DNA from: Parahoeflea alexandrii
GTDB lineage: Bacteria > Pseudomonadota > Alphaproteobacteria > Rhizobiales > Rhizobiaceae
Direction of reading: 5' to 3'
Length of the DNA stretch: 64,000 nt
Assembly (NCBI RefSeq): GCF_024105735.1
Contig: NZ_JAAAML010000001.1
Coordinates: 620,001 to 684,000 of the forward strand
Shown here piece by piece: positions 35,406 to 44,637 of this stretch. The notes beneath the pieces were generated by a model. The model was not told where the DNA came from. It was given only the letters and a program-made list of their open reading frames with translations, and did no database searches. Position 1 is the stretch's first letter. Each line of letters starts with the position of its first letter. A program made the translations under genes and the position numbers.

Positions 35406-35876
35406 ATGGCAATCAAGGCCGAACTCGATGCGATAGACCTCAAGATCCTGCGCGAACTGCAGAAGGATGGGCGGATGACAAATGTCGACCTGTCCGAGCG
35501 CGTCGGGATCTCGGCACCGCCCTGCCTGAGGCGTGTGCGCAAGCTCGAGCAGGCCGGCATCATCCAGGGCTACCGGGCGCAGCTGAATGCTCCCAGTCTT
35601 GGGTTTGATCTGGTCGCGTTCTGCATGGTCGGCCTCAAGCACCAGAGCGATGCCAACCTGAAGGCATTTGCCGCCAGGACCAATGAATGGCCGATCGTGC
35701 GGGAAACCTGGATGGTCTCGGGCGAAAGCGATTTCCTCTTGCATTGCGTGGCCCGCAACCTGAGCCATTTCCAGGACTTCGTCATCGAGGAGCTGACGGC
35801 GGCCGATAACGTCGACACGGTCCGGACCATGCTGACGATCCGCAAGGTCAAGAACGAAGGTCTGGTGGCGCTGTAG
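35406..35876 (+). CDS. lrp: Lrp/AsnC-family global regulator
   Basis: 156 residues. HTH in LDAIDLKILRELQKDGRMTN and ISAPPCLRRVRKLEQAGIIQ, RAM domain with ETWMVSGESDFLLHCVARNL. The order trxB / lrp / lpsC matches Sinorhizobium meliloti. ATG 35406 has AGGGAAGA upstream. Target genes are unknown, but it sits between redox and LPS genes. Confidence 0.93.
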   Translation: MAIKAELDAIDLKILRELQKDGRMTNVDLSERVGISAPPCLRRVRKLEQAGIIQGYRAQLNAPSLGFDLVAFCMVGLKHQSDANLKAFAARTNEWPIVRETWMVSGESDFLLHCVARNLSHFQDFVIEELTAADNVDTVRTMLTIRKVKNEGLVAL

Positions 35877-35966
35877 TGGCCGCCCCGGCGAGTAGCTTCA
35901 GGCCAGGCGACAGGGCTTATGGTCCTTCTTCATCCAGGCGGCTCAGATAATGATGGAAGCAGATGC

Positions 35967-36731
35967 ATGAGCCCGACGATCAGCGCCGTCATCATTACCC
36001 GCAACGAAGCAGAGATGCTTCCAGGTCTTCTGGAAAGCCTGCATTTCTGCGACGAGATCGTCGTCGTCGACAGCCACAGCCAGGACGCCACCCGCGAGAT
36101 CGCTGCAAGCTTCAATGCCCGTGTGATCGAGCGCGATTTCAACGGGTTCGGCGATCAGAAGGAATTTGCCCGGACCCAGGCAAACGGTGACTGGATTCTC
36201 TCGATCGATGCGGACGAGCGGGTTCCGGCCGCGCTGGCCGACGAGATTGTCGCCACCGTGGCCGCGCCCGGTCATGACGCCTACCTGGTGCCGCGCCTGT
36301 CCTATTTTCTCGGCAAGCCGTTCCGCCATTCCGGATGGTGGCCGGATGCTCCGCTCAGGCTGTTTCGCCGGGATGCGGCGCGCTTCAACTCGAAAATGGT
36401 GCATGAATTCGCCGAGACCGACCGGCCGACTGGCCGACTGTCGCATCATCTCGACCATTACACCGTGCGCTCTCTGAAGCAGGCGCTTGCCAAGGCGCAT
36501 CACTACTCGGTTCTCGGTGCCGAGCAGTTGAAGAAGACCGGAAAGCGGGTTTCGCTGGCCAGCCCCTTCACCCATGCGCTTGGGGCCTTCATCAAGACCT
36601 ACCTGATCAAGCGCGGTTTTCTGGGCGGGGTCGAAGGCTTCGTGAATGCCTGGATCCATGGCCAGACGGTGTTCTGGAAATACATGATCGCCCATCTTGA
36701 CCGCCGCACCGGACAACGCCGGCAGAGCTAG
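35967..36731 (+). CDS. lpsC: Family 2 glycosyltransferase, lipopolysaccharide core (LpsC/WaaE-like)
   Basis: 254 residues, GT-A fold: ISAVIITRNEAEMLPGLLES, EIVVVDSHSQDATREIA and the DXD-like LSIDADERVP. Similar to KdtX/WaaE core glycosyltransferases. Cytoplasmic face of the inner membrane. ATG 35967 with GGAAG. Follows lrp and ends 14 bp from the convergent lpsD end, so the lps locus is split between two strands. Confidence 0.9.
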   Translation: MSPTISAVIITRNEAEMLPGLLESLHFCDEIVVVDSHSQDATREIAASFNARVIERDFNGFGDQKEFARTQANGDWILSIDADERVPAALADEIVATVAAPGHDAYLVPRLSYFLGKPFRHSGWWPDAPLRLFRRDAARFNSKMVHEFAETDRPTGRLSHHLDHYTVRSLKQALAKAHHYSVLGAEQLKKTGKRVSLASPFTHALGAFIKTYLIKRGFLGGVEGFVNAWIHGQTVFWKYMIAHLDRRTGQRRQS

Positions 36732-36745
36732 CCGGCCGGAATGCC

Positions 36746-37789
36746 TCAGCTGTCGAGCAGGCGCCGGTAGAGGTCGACATGCCGGGCGTTGAAGGTCTCA
36801 AGGGAAAAGAGGCCGCGGGCGCGCCGGGTTGCGGCTTCACCGAAATCTCGGCGCATCGCCGGGTCCCGGCACAGAGTGGCGAGGTTTTGTGCCAGCGCTT
36901 CGGAGTCCCCCGGCGGGCTCAAGAGCCCGGTCTGCCTGTCGCTGACGGCTTCGCCGATGCCTCCGGCGGCGGTTGCAGCCACCGGCCTGCCGGCCCATTG
37001 CGCGGTGCAGAGGCTGGAGCCAAGGCCTTCTTCGCGCGAGGCAAGGGTGACAATGTCAGCGCCCTTGATCAGCGAAGCGACGTCATCTCGCCAGCCGAGA
37101 AAGGTCACGCGCGCCAGACCCTCGGCCTGCCGCCGCATCAGGGCAAGCTGCGGGCCGTCACCGGCCAGCACCAGCTGCGCGGTTGGCGTGGTCTTCTGCA
37201 CCGTTTCCCAGGCTCTGAGCAGGGTTGCATGATCCTTTTCCGCCGTGAAGGCGGCAACACACAGGACGATCTGGACCTCGTCACCCAGGCCCAGGCGCTC
37301 GGGTCGTGCTGCGGCAAGTGCCGCCTCGTCCACCGCGTCGTGAATGATCTCGATCCGGTCGCCGGCAACGCCGCCTTCGCGCAGGGCCTGGTAGCCGGCC
37401 TTTGAAACCGTGATGAACTGATCCACGGCGCGATAGGCGAATCCGCCGCGGCATTTGAAGGCGTTGCGTCGCGAAACGACCAGGCGCTGCCGGCCCCCAA
37501 GCTTTGCCGCGACCGCGGTCTTGTGGGCGCGGTTGGAATGGGTGTGAATCAGATCGATTTTCTCTGCGCCGAGCAGGCTTTTGATCCGGGCGACCGAAGC
37601 CAGATCGAACAGCCCGCGGCACCGGACCGGAAGTCTCGCCGCATCCGCGGGAAGGGCGCTGTAAAGTTTGGAGCCCGGAGGAATGCCGTACCATTCCGAC
37701 ATGTCGGGTCGTGGCTGGCGAGCCAGCAGAACCAGCTGGTGTTCGCCACCGCGCAGTCCCTTTTCGCTGGACAGGTGCAGCAGGTTCAT
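36746..37789 (-). CDS. lpsD: Family 4 glycosyltransferase, LPS core (LpsD-like by position)
   Basis: 347 residues, GT-B fold. Acceptor-side start LLHLSSEKGLRGGEHQLVLL; donor-binding half with LCVAAFTAEKDHATLLRAWE, QLVLAGDGPQLALMRRQAEG and the EX7E-like SREEGLGSSLCTAQWAGRPV. ATG 37789 overlaps the upstream gene stop in ATGA. The lpsD name rests on gene order in S. meliloti. Confidence 0.88.
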   Translation of the reverse strand: MNLLHLSSEKGLRGGEHQLVLLARQPRPDMSEWYGIPPGSKLYSALPADAARLPVRCRGLFDLASVARIKSLLGAEKIDLIHTHSNRAHKTAVAAKLGGRQRLVVSRRNAFKCRGGFAYRAVDQFITVSKAGYQALREGGVAGDRIEIIHDAVDEAALAAARPERLGLGDEVQIVLCVAAFTAEKDHATLLRAWETVQKTTPTAQLVLAGDGPQLALMRRQAEGLARVTFLGWRDDVASLIKGADIVTLASREEGLGSSLCTAQWAGRPVAATAAGGIGEAVSDRQTGLLSPPGDSEALAQNLATLCRDPAMRRDFGEAATRRARGLFSLETFNARHVDLYRRLLDS

Positions 37790-38733
37790 CGCCCGGCGCT
37801 GCCCAGCAGCTCCCTCAGCCGCTCGGCAAAGCCGCTGCGAATGGCATCGAAACCGGCTCTTGCGTGCGCGCCCATCGCTGCCTTTTCTTCGGCGTCCATG
37901 GCCATCACTCTGGTGATCGCGGCCTCGAGTGCCGACTGGTCGACCTGAAAACAGGTGCCGAGATGACGCGGTGTGCTCGATGCGACCTCGACCAGCATCC
38001 CGGATTGCGCATCCACGAGTTCATTCATCGGCGCAGCGTCGGTGGTGATCACCACGGCGTTCGTCGACATCGCCTCGACGATGTAGTGCCCCCAGCCCTC
38101 GGCCTGCGAGGGACAGAGATGGATGCCGCAGGCGTTCTGCAGGGCGCGCATCTCCTCGTCGCCGAGATATTCGCTGATCAGCCTGACATTGCCAGGCACC
38201 GAAGCGGGGGCAAGGCGCGCGTTCATTACCAGCGTCAGCTCCGGCCATTCCGGGTGCGCCTGCCAGGCCGCGAGAACGGCTTCGGTGCCTTTGAGGGTGC
38301 TGGCTCCAGCGATATGCACAAACCGGTCGCGGTCCTTGGAAGCTGAGGCAGCCGCCCTGTCTTCCGAGGTGAAACCCAGACGAAACGTCTTGGCGCCTTC
38401 CCTTGAAAACACTTCGGCCGCATGGCGGCTCTTGCACAGGACCAGATCTATGTGGTGCAACCGGCCCAGCTGACGGCGTGGAAAACGCTCTTGGTTGGGC
38501 AGCAGGTAATGGATGTCGGCTGCCGAATACCAGGCCGGGTAGACCCGCTCGATATGAATGGCGATGCGTGCCCGCCTGGTCCTGAAGAGCCGCTCCGCGA
38601 ACGATCTCGACTTGTGATCGGCATGGCCGATGACGTGGGGAAGGCCGGCTGCGCGAACGGCTTCCTCGAGCAACTGGCTGTCCTTGGTCAGGCCGTATTT
38701 GGAGTCCTTGCCGATGATCAGGATATCAAGCAT
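37786..38733 (-). CDS. lpsE: Glycosyltransferase, LPS core (LpsE-like by position)
   Basis: 315 residues, GT-B fold. N-terminus MLDILIIGKDSKYGLTKDSQ; C-terminal half with HIAGASTLKGTEAVLAAWQA and CPSQAEGWGHYIVEAMSTNA, the donor-sugar motif. Overlaps lpsB by 8 bp upstream and lpsD by 4 bp downstream, so the three are translationally coupled. An open frame extends upstream through lpsB but is antisense-style noise. Sugar specificity cannot be read. Confidence 0.87.
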   Translation of the reverse strand: MLDILIIGKDSKYGLTKDSQLLEEAVRAAGLPHVIGHADHKSRSFAERLFRTRRARIAIHIERVYPAWYSAADIHYLLPNQERFPRRQLGRLHHIDLVLCKSRHAAEVFSREGAKTFRLGFTSEDRAAASASKDRDRFVHIAGASTLKGTEAVLAAWQAHPEWPELTLVMNARLAPASVPGNVRLISEYLGDEEMRALQNACGIHLCPSQAEGWGHYIVEAMSTNAVVITTDAAPMNELVDAQSGMLVEVASSTPRHLGTCFQVDQSALEAAITRVMAMDAEEKAAMGAHARAGFDAIRSGFAERLRELLGSAGR

Positions 38734-39796
38734 GGGCGTTTTGCCAGACCTCGTCATAGGTTTCGGAAAGGCGTTTGGCCTCGCCTTCGATGGTGAAGTT
38801 GGCCAGCACATGCGGCCTCGCCCTCGCGGCGGCGGCATCGCGCCGGGCATCATCGTCCATGAAATCTGCTGCTGCTGCGGCAAGCGCTTCGAGACTGTCC
38901 TTTTCAACCACCACACCGGTTTCGGCAGTGCCCCGGGCGATGATTTCATCAAAGGCGCCGACATCGGATGCGACCACCGGCACGCCGGAGGCCTGGGCTT
39001 CGAGCGGGGTGAGGCCGAAGCCTTCCCAGCGTTGGGGGGCGACAAACAGGTCGAGGGCGCGGTACCAGGCGTTGATATCTGTGTGCTCGCCGACGAACAG
39101 GATCCGGTCTTCGAGGCCGGCTCTTGCGACACGGGCCTTGAGCTCGCTGAGAAAGGACGCATGGCTGGCCGTGGCACGCCCGGCAACGATGGCACTCCAG
39201 CCCGGCCGGTCAGGCAACAGCCGGATCATCGCGTCGACAAAAAGATCGGTGCCTTTCTGGCGGCGGATGCGGCCGAAACAGCCGGCAATCTTCTGTGCCT
39301 CGGGCAGCGACAGCGTGCGCCGCACCTCCGCCCGGTCGGCCGGGGGCGAAAACCGTTCGGCGTTGATGCCGTGCAGGCTGACCCGGTGCGGCACCTTCAG
39401 ATAGGAGGCGGTCTTGTGGCTGGTGGCGATGATGCCATCCATGCGCGAGATCAAAAACCGGGTCCATCCGGTGTGCACCCGTTGCGAGGCGGAGGTGAAG
39501 ACCAGCCTGAGCGGCATGCGCAGGATGTCGCGCATGACCAGGCCCATCAGCATCTCGACATTGCGCCGCGCGTGCCAGATCCGCGCTGGCCGCTCTTGTG
39601 GTGCGCGCCAGAGTCTCACAAGGTCGCGGTAGCGCAGCCTGGGAAGATGGTCGGGCAGGCCGGGGCCGAAAACGGCGATCTCCTGCCCCAGCCGGTTCTG
39701 CACCGGGACAAGCTGGATGATCGACGTCGTCACTCCGGACAGGCGCCGCTTGAGATTGGGAGCGATGACGAGGGTCGAGGATGGATCGGCAAGCAT
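38726..39796 (-). CDS. lpsB: LPS core mannosyltransferase LpsB
   Basis: 356 residues, GT4 family. N-terminus APNLKRRLSGVTTSIIQLVP is characteristic of rhizobial LpsB. Donor-binding half: GCFGRIRRQKGTDLFVDAM and APQRWEGFGLTPLEAQASGV. In S. meliloti LpsB is a broad-specificity mannosyl/glucosyl core transferase needed for effective symbiosis. First gene of the lpsB-E-D run, 38 bp downstream of greA. Confidence 0.92.
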   Translation of the reverse strand: MLADPSSTLVIAPNLKRRLSGVTTSIIQLVPVQNRLGQEIAVFGPGLPDHLPRLRYRDLVRLWRAPQERPARIWHARRNVEMLMGLVMRDILRMPLRLVFTSASQRVHTGWTRFLISRMDGIIATSHKTASYLKVPHRVSLHGINAERFSPPADRAEVRRTLSLPEAQKIAGCFGRIRRQKGTDLFVDAMIRLLPDRPGWSAIVAGRATASHASFLSELKARVARAGLEDRILFVGEHTDINAWYRALDLFVAPQRWEGFGLTPLEAQASGVPVVASDVGAFDEIIARGTAETGVVVEKDSLEALAAAAADFMDDDARRDAAAARARPHVLANFTIEGEAKRLSETYDEVWQNAHA

Positions 39797-39834
39797 GGAA
39801 CCTCAGACCTGAACCTGTTTGCGGAAGCCCGGGA

Positions 39835-40311
39835 TCAGCCCCACTTCACCGCGAGGATCTCGTAGGCCTTGGAGCCGCCGGGTGCCACAACCTCGATGGA
39901 ATCACCCACCGACTTGCCGATGAGCGCGCGCGAGATCGGCGAGGAAATGGAAATCCGGCCCGCCTTCACATCAGCTTCCTGGTCGCCGACGATCTGGTAG
40001 GTCTTTTCCTCTTCCGTGTCCTCGTCGACCAGCTTGACGGTGGCGCCGAACTTCACGGTGTCGCCGGACATCTTGGAGACGTCGATGATCTCGGCGCGCG
40101 AGGTGTAATCCTCAAGCTCGCCGATGCGGCCTTCATTGTGGCTCTGGGCCTCCTTGGCGGCGTGATACTCGGCGTTTTCCGAGAGATCGCCATGGGCGCG
40201 GGCTTCGGAAATCGCCTCAATGATCCGCGGCCGTTCGGATTGCTGACGCCAACGCAGTTCTTCCTGCAGCTTGGCGTAGCCTCCTTGCGTCATCGGAACC
40301 TTCTCAACCAT
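39835..40311 (-). CDS. greA: Transcription elongation factor GreA
   Basis: 158 residues, exactly the usual length. Coiled-coil N-domain ([20 protein letters not shown], with acidic tip [13 protein letters not shown]) and FKBP-like C-domain ([18 protein letters not shown]). Rescues backtracked RNA polymerase. ATG 40311 with AGGAAGAG. Precedes lpsB by 38 bp, so greA and the lps genes are probably cotranscribed. A terminator-like hairpin lies in its leader. Confidence 0.97.
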   Translation of the reverse strand: MVEKVPMTQGGYAKLQEELRWRQQSERPRIIEAISEARAHGDLSENAEYHAAKEAQSHNEGRIGELEDYTSRAEIIDVSKMSGDTVKFGATVKLVDEDTEEEKTYQIVGDQEADVKAGRISISSPISRALIGKSVGDSIEVVAPGGSKAYEILAVKWG

Positions 40312-40366
40312 CAGTCTCTTCCTTGTTCACATCGCCCCGACGCCAGTTTCACCAGCGGCAGGGCAC

Positions 40367-40402
40367 AAAAATAAAACGCGCCCCGAAGCGCACACTTCGG
40401 AG
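40367..40402 (-). terminator. Terminator-like hairpin in the greA leader
   Basis: On the minus strand CTCCGAAG / CTTCGGGG (one G-U) with a 6-base loop, followed by CGCG and TTTTATTTTT. It lies 55 bp upstream of the greA start with no complete gene upstream on that strand, which suggests attenuation or a leader-derived small RNA. Confidence 0.7.
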
Positions 40403-40571
40403 CCGTTCCAGAGTCCTTTTTTCAGGCTTATCAAATCTGACATGAAAATTCACGTGAAAAAAGAGGTGAAGAACGTGCTGCAGAACGTACTCACGGGCGG
40501 GCGCATTTGGACCCTCTCCAGTTTGGTGCCATGATGGGACTTTGCAAGTGTTGCCCGTCCGGAGAGCCTCC

Positions 40572-41609
40572 ATGACAAGCGTGAAAGTTGCAACGTTCAA
40601 TCTCTATCACTTCGCGGCGCCGGGCATTTTCTGGCACGAACGCAAATCCACGGCGACCTATTCACCGGCGCAATGGGCCGAGAAGAAAGACTGGATCGCA
40701 GAGCTCGTCAGAGAGATGGATGCCGACGTGATCGGGTTCCAGGAAGTGGTCTCGCACGAGGAGCTCAAGGCCTTGATGGCGGCCAGCGGCTATCCGCATT
40801 TCTTCTGCACGGGCCACCCGATGTTCGATCCGGACGATCCGGCGGTCTATGTCAATGCCACGGTGGCGATCGCCTCGCGTCATCCCTTTGTCAGTGTCCA
40901 CCCGCTTTCGGGCGTCGGCGGCCTGCCTGCCGACACGGTGATCGACGATGATTTCAATTTCTCCCGCACCCCGGTCGATGCGGTGATCGACCTGCCGGGG
41001 ATCGGCGAAACACGGATTTTCGTCTGCCATTTCAAGTCGCAGGGCGCCTTCGTCGATGACGACGAGATCGATGCGCTTGCGGACTGGGGCGCCAAGATCC
41101 GCACCACCTACATGGAGCGCGCCATGGCAGGCGTGAACCAGGTGGCAAAGCGCGCGGCGGAAGCGGGCGCGATCTACCGCATGTTCCGGCAGACGATCGA
41201 CGCCGATCCGGATGCGCCGGTGATCCTGCTCGGTGATCTCAACGAGGCGCCCGGCTCGCACATGCTCTCGATCCTCACCCAGGCCTACCGGGTCTGGTCA
41301 TGGGGCAGCGTCCCCGCCAATGGCATCCCGGAGCCCTACGCCTATCTCAAGCATGTCTACAAGCTCTACGATGCCTTCAATCTGGTGGTGATGCAGGGGC
41401 TCAGCCGGCCCAATACCCATGGCGGGATCATCTCCGGCTCCGTGCTGGACTATTGCGTTGTTTCCAACGGGCTCAATCCGAAGAACCCGCGCCGGCGCGG
41501 CACGGTCACCAAGGTCGAGGTCTTTGATACGCATTTCGAGATTGGTCCGCCGAAAGACCGTTCGTCGGACCACGCGCCGGTGGTGACGACAATCGAGGGG
41601 ACGGCCTGA
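40572..41609 (+). CDS. Endonuclease/exonuclease/phosphatase (EEP) family hydrolase
   Basis: 345 residues. EEP fold: KVATFNLYHFAAPGIFW, Mg-binding Glu in DVIGFQEVVSHEEL, catalytic CHFKSQGAF, GDLNEAPGSHML and the C-terminal SSDHAPVVTT. Substrate unknown: nuclease, sphingomyelinase-like or inositol phosphatase-like are all possible. ATG 40572 with GGAGAG. Divergent from greA. Confidence 0.9.
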   Translation: MTSVKVATFNLYHFAAPGIFWHERKSTATYSPAQWAEKKDWIAELVREMDADVIGFQEVVSHEELKALMAASGYPHFFCTGHPMFDPDDPAVYVNATVAIASRHPFVSVHPLSGVGGLPADTVIDDDFNFSRTPVDAVIDLPGIGETRIFVCHFKSQGAFVDDDEIDALADWGAKIRTTYMERAMAGVNQVAKRAAEAGAIYRMFRQTIDADPDAPVILLGDLNEAPGSHMLSILTQAYRVWSWGSVPANGIPEPYAYLKHVYKLYDAFNLVVMQGLSRPNTHGGIISGSVLDYCVVSNGLNPKNPRRRGTVTKVEVFDTHFEIGPPKDRSSDHAPVVTTIEGTA

Positions 41610-41710
41610 CCGATCCGGTTCTGGCCATGTGGCGCGCTTGCTTTTGGACCGGGCCGGCATCAAGATCGGGACCAGCCATTCAGCGTTTCCATTCTTGTCG
41701 TGGAGTTTTC

Positions 41711-43072
41711 ATGTCTGCGCGCTCTGCCGCCCCCATCACCACGGCTTCTCCCGTCAGCTTTTCCGATCCTCTGCCGTCCGGGGTCGATGTGGTCATTGTC
41801 GGCGCCGGCGTGATCGGGATGATGAGCGCGCTCTATCTCAGGCGGGCCGGACTGTCGGTGTTTGTGGTCGAGAAGGGCCGGGTGGCGGGTGAGCAGTCCT
41901 CGCGCAACTGGGGCTGGATCCGCCAGCTCGGCCGCGACGAGGCGGAACTGCCGATCATGATGGAAGCCTCGCGGCTGTGGGAGCAGATCGATGGCGATAC
42001 CGGCAATCGAACCGGCTTCCGCCGCACCGGGATCATGTATCTCGCAAGTACCGACAAGGAGATGGAAGAGCGGGCGAAGTGGCTCGATGTGGCCCGCCGG
42101 CACCAGCTCGACGTGCGTGCCATCGATGGTGACGCGGTTGCCGGCCGGATCGACACCGGGGCCGGCGGCAAGCGGTGGGCCGGTGCGGTCTGGTCACCCA
42201 CCGATGCCCGGGGCGAGCCTTGGGTTGCGGTGCCTGCGGTGGCTCATCTGGCGCACAGCGAAGGTGTGGGCATTCGCGAGGATTGCGCGATCCGGACAAT
42301 CGAAACCGAAGCCGGGAAACTGTCCGGCGTCCATACCGAGCACGGTTTCATTGCGGCTTCCCAGGTGGTGGTGGCGGGCGGCGCCTGGACGTCGTTGCTG
42401 TTGCGCAACTGCGGTGTATCGCTGCCGCAGCTCTCGGTGCGCTCGACGGTAATGCGCACCGCGCCGATGCCGGAGGTCTATGACGGGGCGGCGCTCGACG
42501 AGGAACTGGCGTTGCGGCGCCGCGAGGACGGCAGCTACACGGTCTCGGCGCTGGATGCGCATGACTTGCTGATCGGGCCGGATTCCTTCAGGCACCTGCG
42601 CACCTGGCTGCCGACAGCGGCGAAGGTGCTGGGGCAAACCCGCTTCCTGCCTGCCGCGCCGAAGCATTATCCCGACGCGTGGGGCACGGCGCGGCGCTGG
42701 GGCGCGGGCGACGAGACCCCGTTCGAGCGCTGCCGGGTGCTTGATCCCAACCCCAACGAGAACCGGATGGGTGTGCTCAAGCGGCGCTTCGCCGCCCGCT
42801 TTCCCTCGCTCGGCGAGCCGGAGATCACCCATGCCTGGGCCGGCATGATCGACGCCATGCCGGATGTGGTTCCGGTGGTCGACCGGGTGCCGGAGCTCGA
42901 GGGGCTGATCGTCGCCACCGGCATGAGCGGTCATGGTTTCGGCATCGGGCCGGGCTTCGGCAAGGTGGTTGCCAATATCGCCACCGGCCGGCCCACGGGC
43001 CACGACATCTCGCGCTTCCGCTTTTCGCGCTTTACCGACGGCAGCAAGCTCATCCCCGGCCCGGCACTGTAA
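41711..43072 (+). CDS. FAD-dependent amino acid oxidoreductase (DAO family)
   Basis: 453 residues. FAD-binding GxGxxG in DVVIVGAGVIGMMSALYLRR near residues 27-46, then EQSSRNWGWIRQLGRDEAEL, a flavin-binding region and C-terminal GLIVATGMSGHGFGIGPGFG. Resembles rhizobial DAO oxidoreductases for amines such as opines or glycine-type substrates; substrate not inferable. ATG 41711 with GGAG. Possibly transcribed with the EEP gene (101 bp gap). Confidence 0.92.
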   Translation: MSARSAAPITTASPVSFSDPLPSGVDVVIVGAGVIGMMSALYLRRAGLSVFVVEKGRVAGEQSSRNWGWIRQLGRDEAELPIMMEASRLWEQIDGDTGNRTGFRRTGIMYLASTDKEMEERAKWLDVARRHQLDVRAIDGDAVAGRIDTGAGGKRWAGAVWSPTDARGEPWVAVPAVAHLAHSEGVGIREDCAIRTIETEAGKLSGVHTEHGFIAASQVVVAGGAWTSLLLRNCGVSLPQLSVRSTVMRTAPMPEVYDGAALDEELALRRREDGSYTVSALDAHDLLIGPDSFRHLRTWLPTAAKVLGQTRFLPAAPKHYPDAWGTARRWGAGDETPFERCRVLDPNPNENRMGVLKRRFAARFPSLGEPEITHAWAGMIDAMPDVVPVVDRVPELEGLIVATGMSGHGFGIGPGFGKVVANIATGRPTGHDISRFRFSRFTDGSKLIPGPAL

Positions 43073-43122
43073 GGCGCCGCGCGGAGGCACCGAGCCGCAA
43101 GCGTCAATCCGTCGGATCCCGA

Positions 43123-43173
43123 TGGAAAGACCGGGTCAGGCAGGAGGGTGGAAAGGCCGGGTCAGGCAGAAGG
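43123..43173. repeat. Two-copy 26-bp tandem repeat
   Basis: Unit beginning TGGAAAGNCCGGGTCAGGCA (25 bases per copy compared), at 43123-43147 and 43149-43173, 23 of 25 bases identical. Located between convergent genes, 51 bp past the FAD oxidoreductase stop. Confidence 0.85.
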
Positions 43174-43191
43174 CGTCACCACGGCTCAGGT

Positions 43192-44412
43192 CTAGGGTTT
43201 CGGGCGTGTCTTCACCACCTGGTAGGTTTTCGGCAGGTTCGGCGGACTGTAGTCCTCGCGCTTGTTGATCCGCTCGATCACCGCTTCATGCAGTTTCGCG
43301 CCCTCGGGCACGCGGCGGTAGTCGAAGACCGGGAAATAGACCTTGCCGATCTGCAATTGCCGGTAAAACGAGGTCTTCGGCACCTTGCGCGGCAGGAATT
43401 CGACGAAGCCCCAGGCGAAGTTCATCGAATTGTTGCTGTCGGCCAGCGGGTCGGGGGCGCCGTAGCGCTTCTTGTCCTTTTCCGCCTCGTCGCGGGCCTC
43501 GCCGGAGATGACCGGTGCATGGTCTTTGCCATGGGTGAGGAGGTTGAACACTCTTTCATCGCCCTCGACGCCGGCGGCAACCGCCTCGCGGTAGAGCCAT
43601 TCCAGCGGGATTTTCGCAAGGCCGCTTTTCTTGTCCGGGTAACCGCCGCCGACATCGCCGTGGCAGCCGGCAAACCAGACCTCCTCGAAATCCTGCGGCC
43701 GCTTCTCGTAGGAGCGGGTCTTTTGCGACCATTCCTCGTAGTCCTGCCCCGGTTCCCACAGCGATGGCTGGAAATAGGTCCGGCGTTCGTCGATGGCCAC
43801 CGCATGGCGGACGATCTTCACCCGGTCATTCTGGTTGGTATAGGCCTTCTGGGTGATGGTGAGCCAGGGAAAGCCGGCCTTCGCATCGAACACCGAGGCC
43901 ACCGTGTCCCACAGGCCCATGAATTCGATGCGGATGCCCTTGCCATCCAGCACCTTCTGGAAGTGGCCGATTTCGGCGGAGAAATCCTTCGATCCCGGCT
44001 GGCCGAGCCGCGCATAGGCGCGCCAGGCATAGCGCACCAGCTGCAACTGTTCTTCGCGCACCAGCCCGAAAATGCGGATGAAGCCGGCCAGCAGCCGGGC
44101 AGTGTAGGATCCGCGGGAAAAGCCGAAAACATAGATCCGGTCGCCATATTCATGGTTCCTGACCAGGAACTCGTAGGCCTGCATGACATTGTCGGCAATG
44201 CCCGCGCCGGTGGCGAGCCCGAGCACGATGCGGGTCTTGGATTTGAGCTGCTGCCACCAGCCATTGAGCCCGAAGGTGCCGACGCCGGGCTGGTAGAACA
44301 CCAGCTGGCTCCTCGACCGCTCAAGGCTGCCATAGAGTCTCAACACATTGGTGCGGTCGCCGGAAATCTGGTTCGACGTGCCGTCCAGCAGGATGACGAT
44401 GTTCTTGGCCAT
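43192..44412 (-). CDS. DUF2235 (alpha/beta-hydrolase-like) protein
   Basis: 406 residues. DUF2235 pattern: KNIVILLDGTSNQISGDRTN at the N-terminus, nucleophile elbow YVFGFSRGSYTARLLAGF near residue 95, and EEVWFAGCHGDVGGGYPD with conserved His and Asp. Members of this family occur as T6SS phospholipase effectors and as housekeeping proteins; no T6SS gene is nearby. ATG 44412 with GGAGGG. Function uncertain. Confidence 0.9.
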   Translation of the reverse strand: MAKNIVILLDGTSNQISGDRTNVLRLYGSLERSRSQLVFYQPGVGTFGLNGWWQQLKSKTRIVLGLATGAGIADNVMQAYEFLVRNHEYGDRIYVFGFSRGSYTARLLAGFIRIFGLVREEQLQLVRYAWRAYARLGQPGSKDFSAEIGHFQKVLDGKGIRIEFMGLWDTVASVFDAKAGFPWLTITQKAYTNQNDRVKIVRHAVAIDERRTYFQPSLWEPGQDYEEWSQKTRSYEKRPQDFEEVWFAGCHGDVGGGYPDKKSGLAKIPLEWLYREAVAAGVEGDERVFNLLTHGKDHAPVISGEARDEAEKDKKRYGAPDPLADSNNSMNFAWGFVEFLPRKVPKTSFYRQLQIGKVYFPVFDYRRVPEGAKLHEAVIERINKREDYSPPNLPKTYQVVKTRPKP

Positions 44413-44637
44413 GGTCAGGCCCTCCACCATAAAGAGGATACGCGAAACGGCGGGGTTCAGCAATCAGAGGGGGTGTTTCGTTTACTTGAACCTACCCTTC
44501 AATCTGGTGTTGAATGGGGAATGGTGGTTTCATGCAGGCGGCGAATTGCACGAGGTCCGGCTGTGCGCATCGTCACGTGATCGGCATGTTCCGGTCATCC
44601 ATTGCCGCTGGCATGCAACAGAGACTTGAGGGGCCTG

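Noticed and set aside
37786-39195. N-terminal extension of lpsE through lpsB
   Set aside because: The extension lies in another frame of lpsB and has no family similarity; ATG 38733 gives the expected GT-B start.
40349-40600. Minus-strand frame of 83 codons in the greA leader as a gene
   Set aside because: It starts inside the antisense of the EEP gene and runs through the terminator hairpin; no SD or family.
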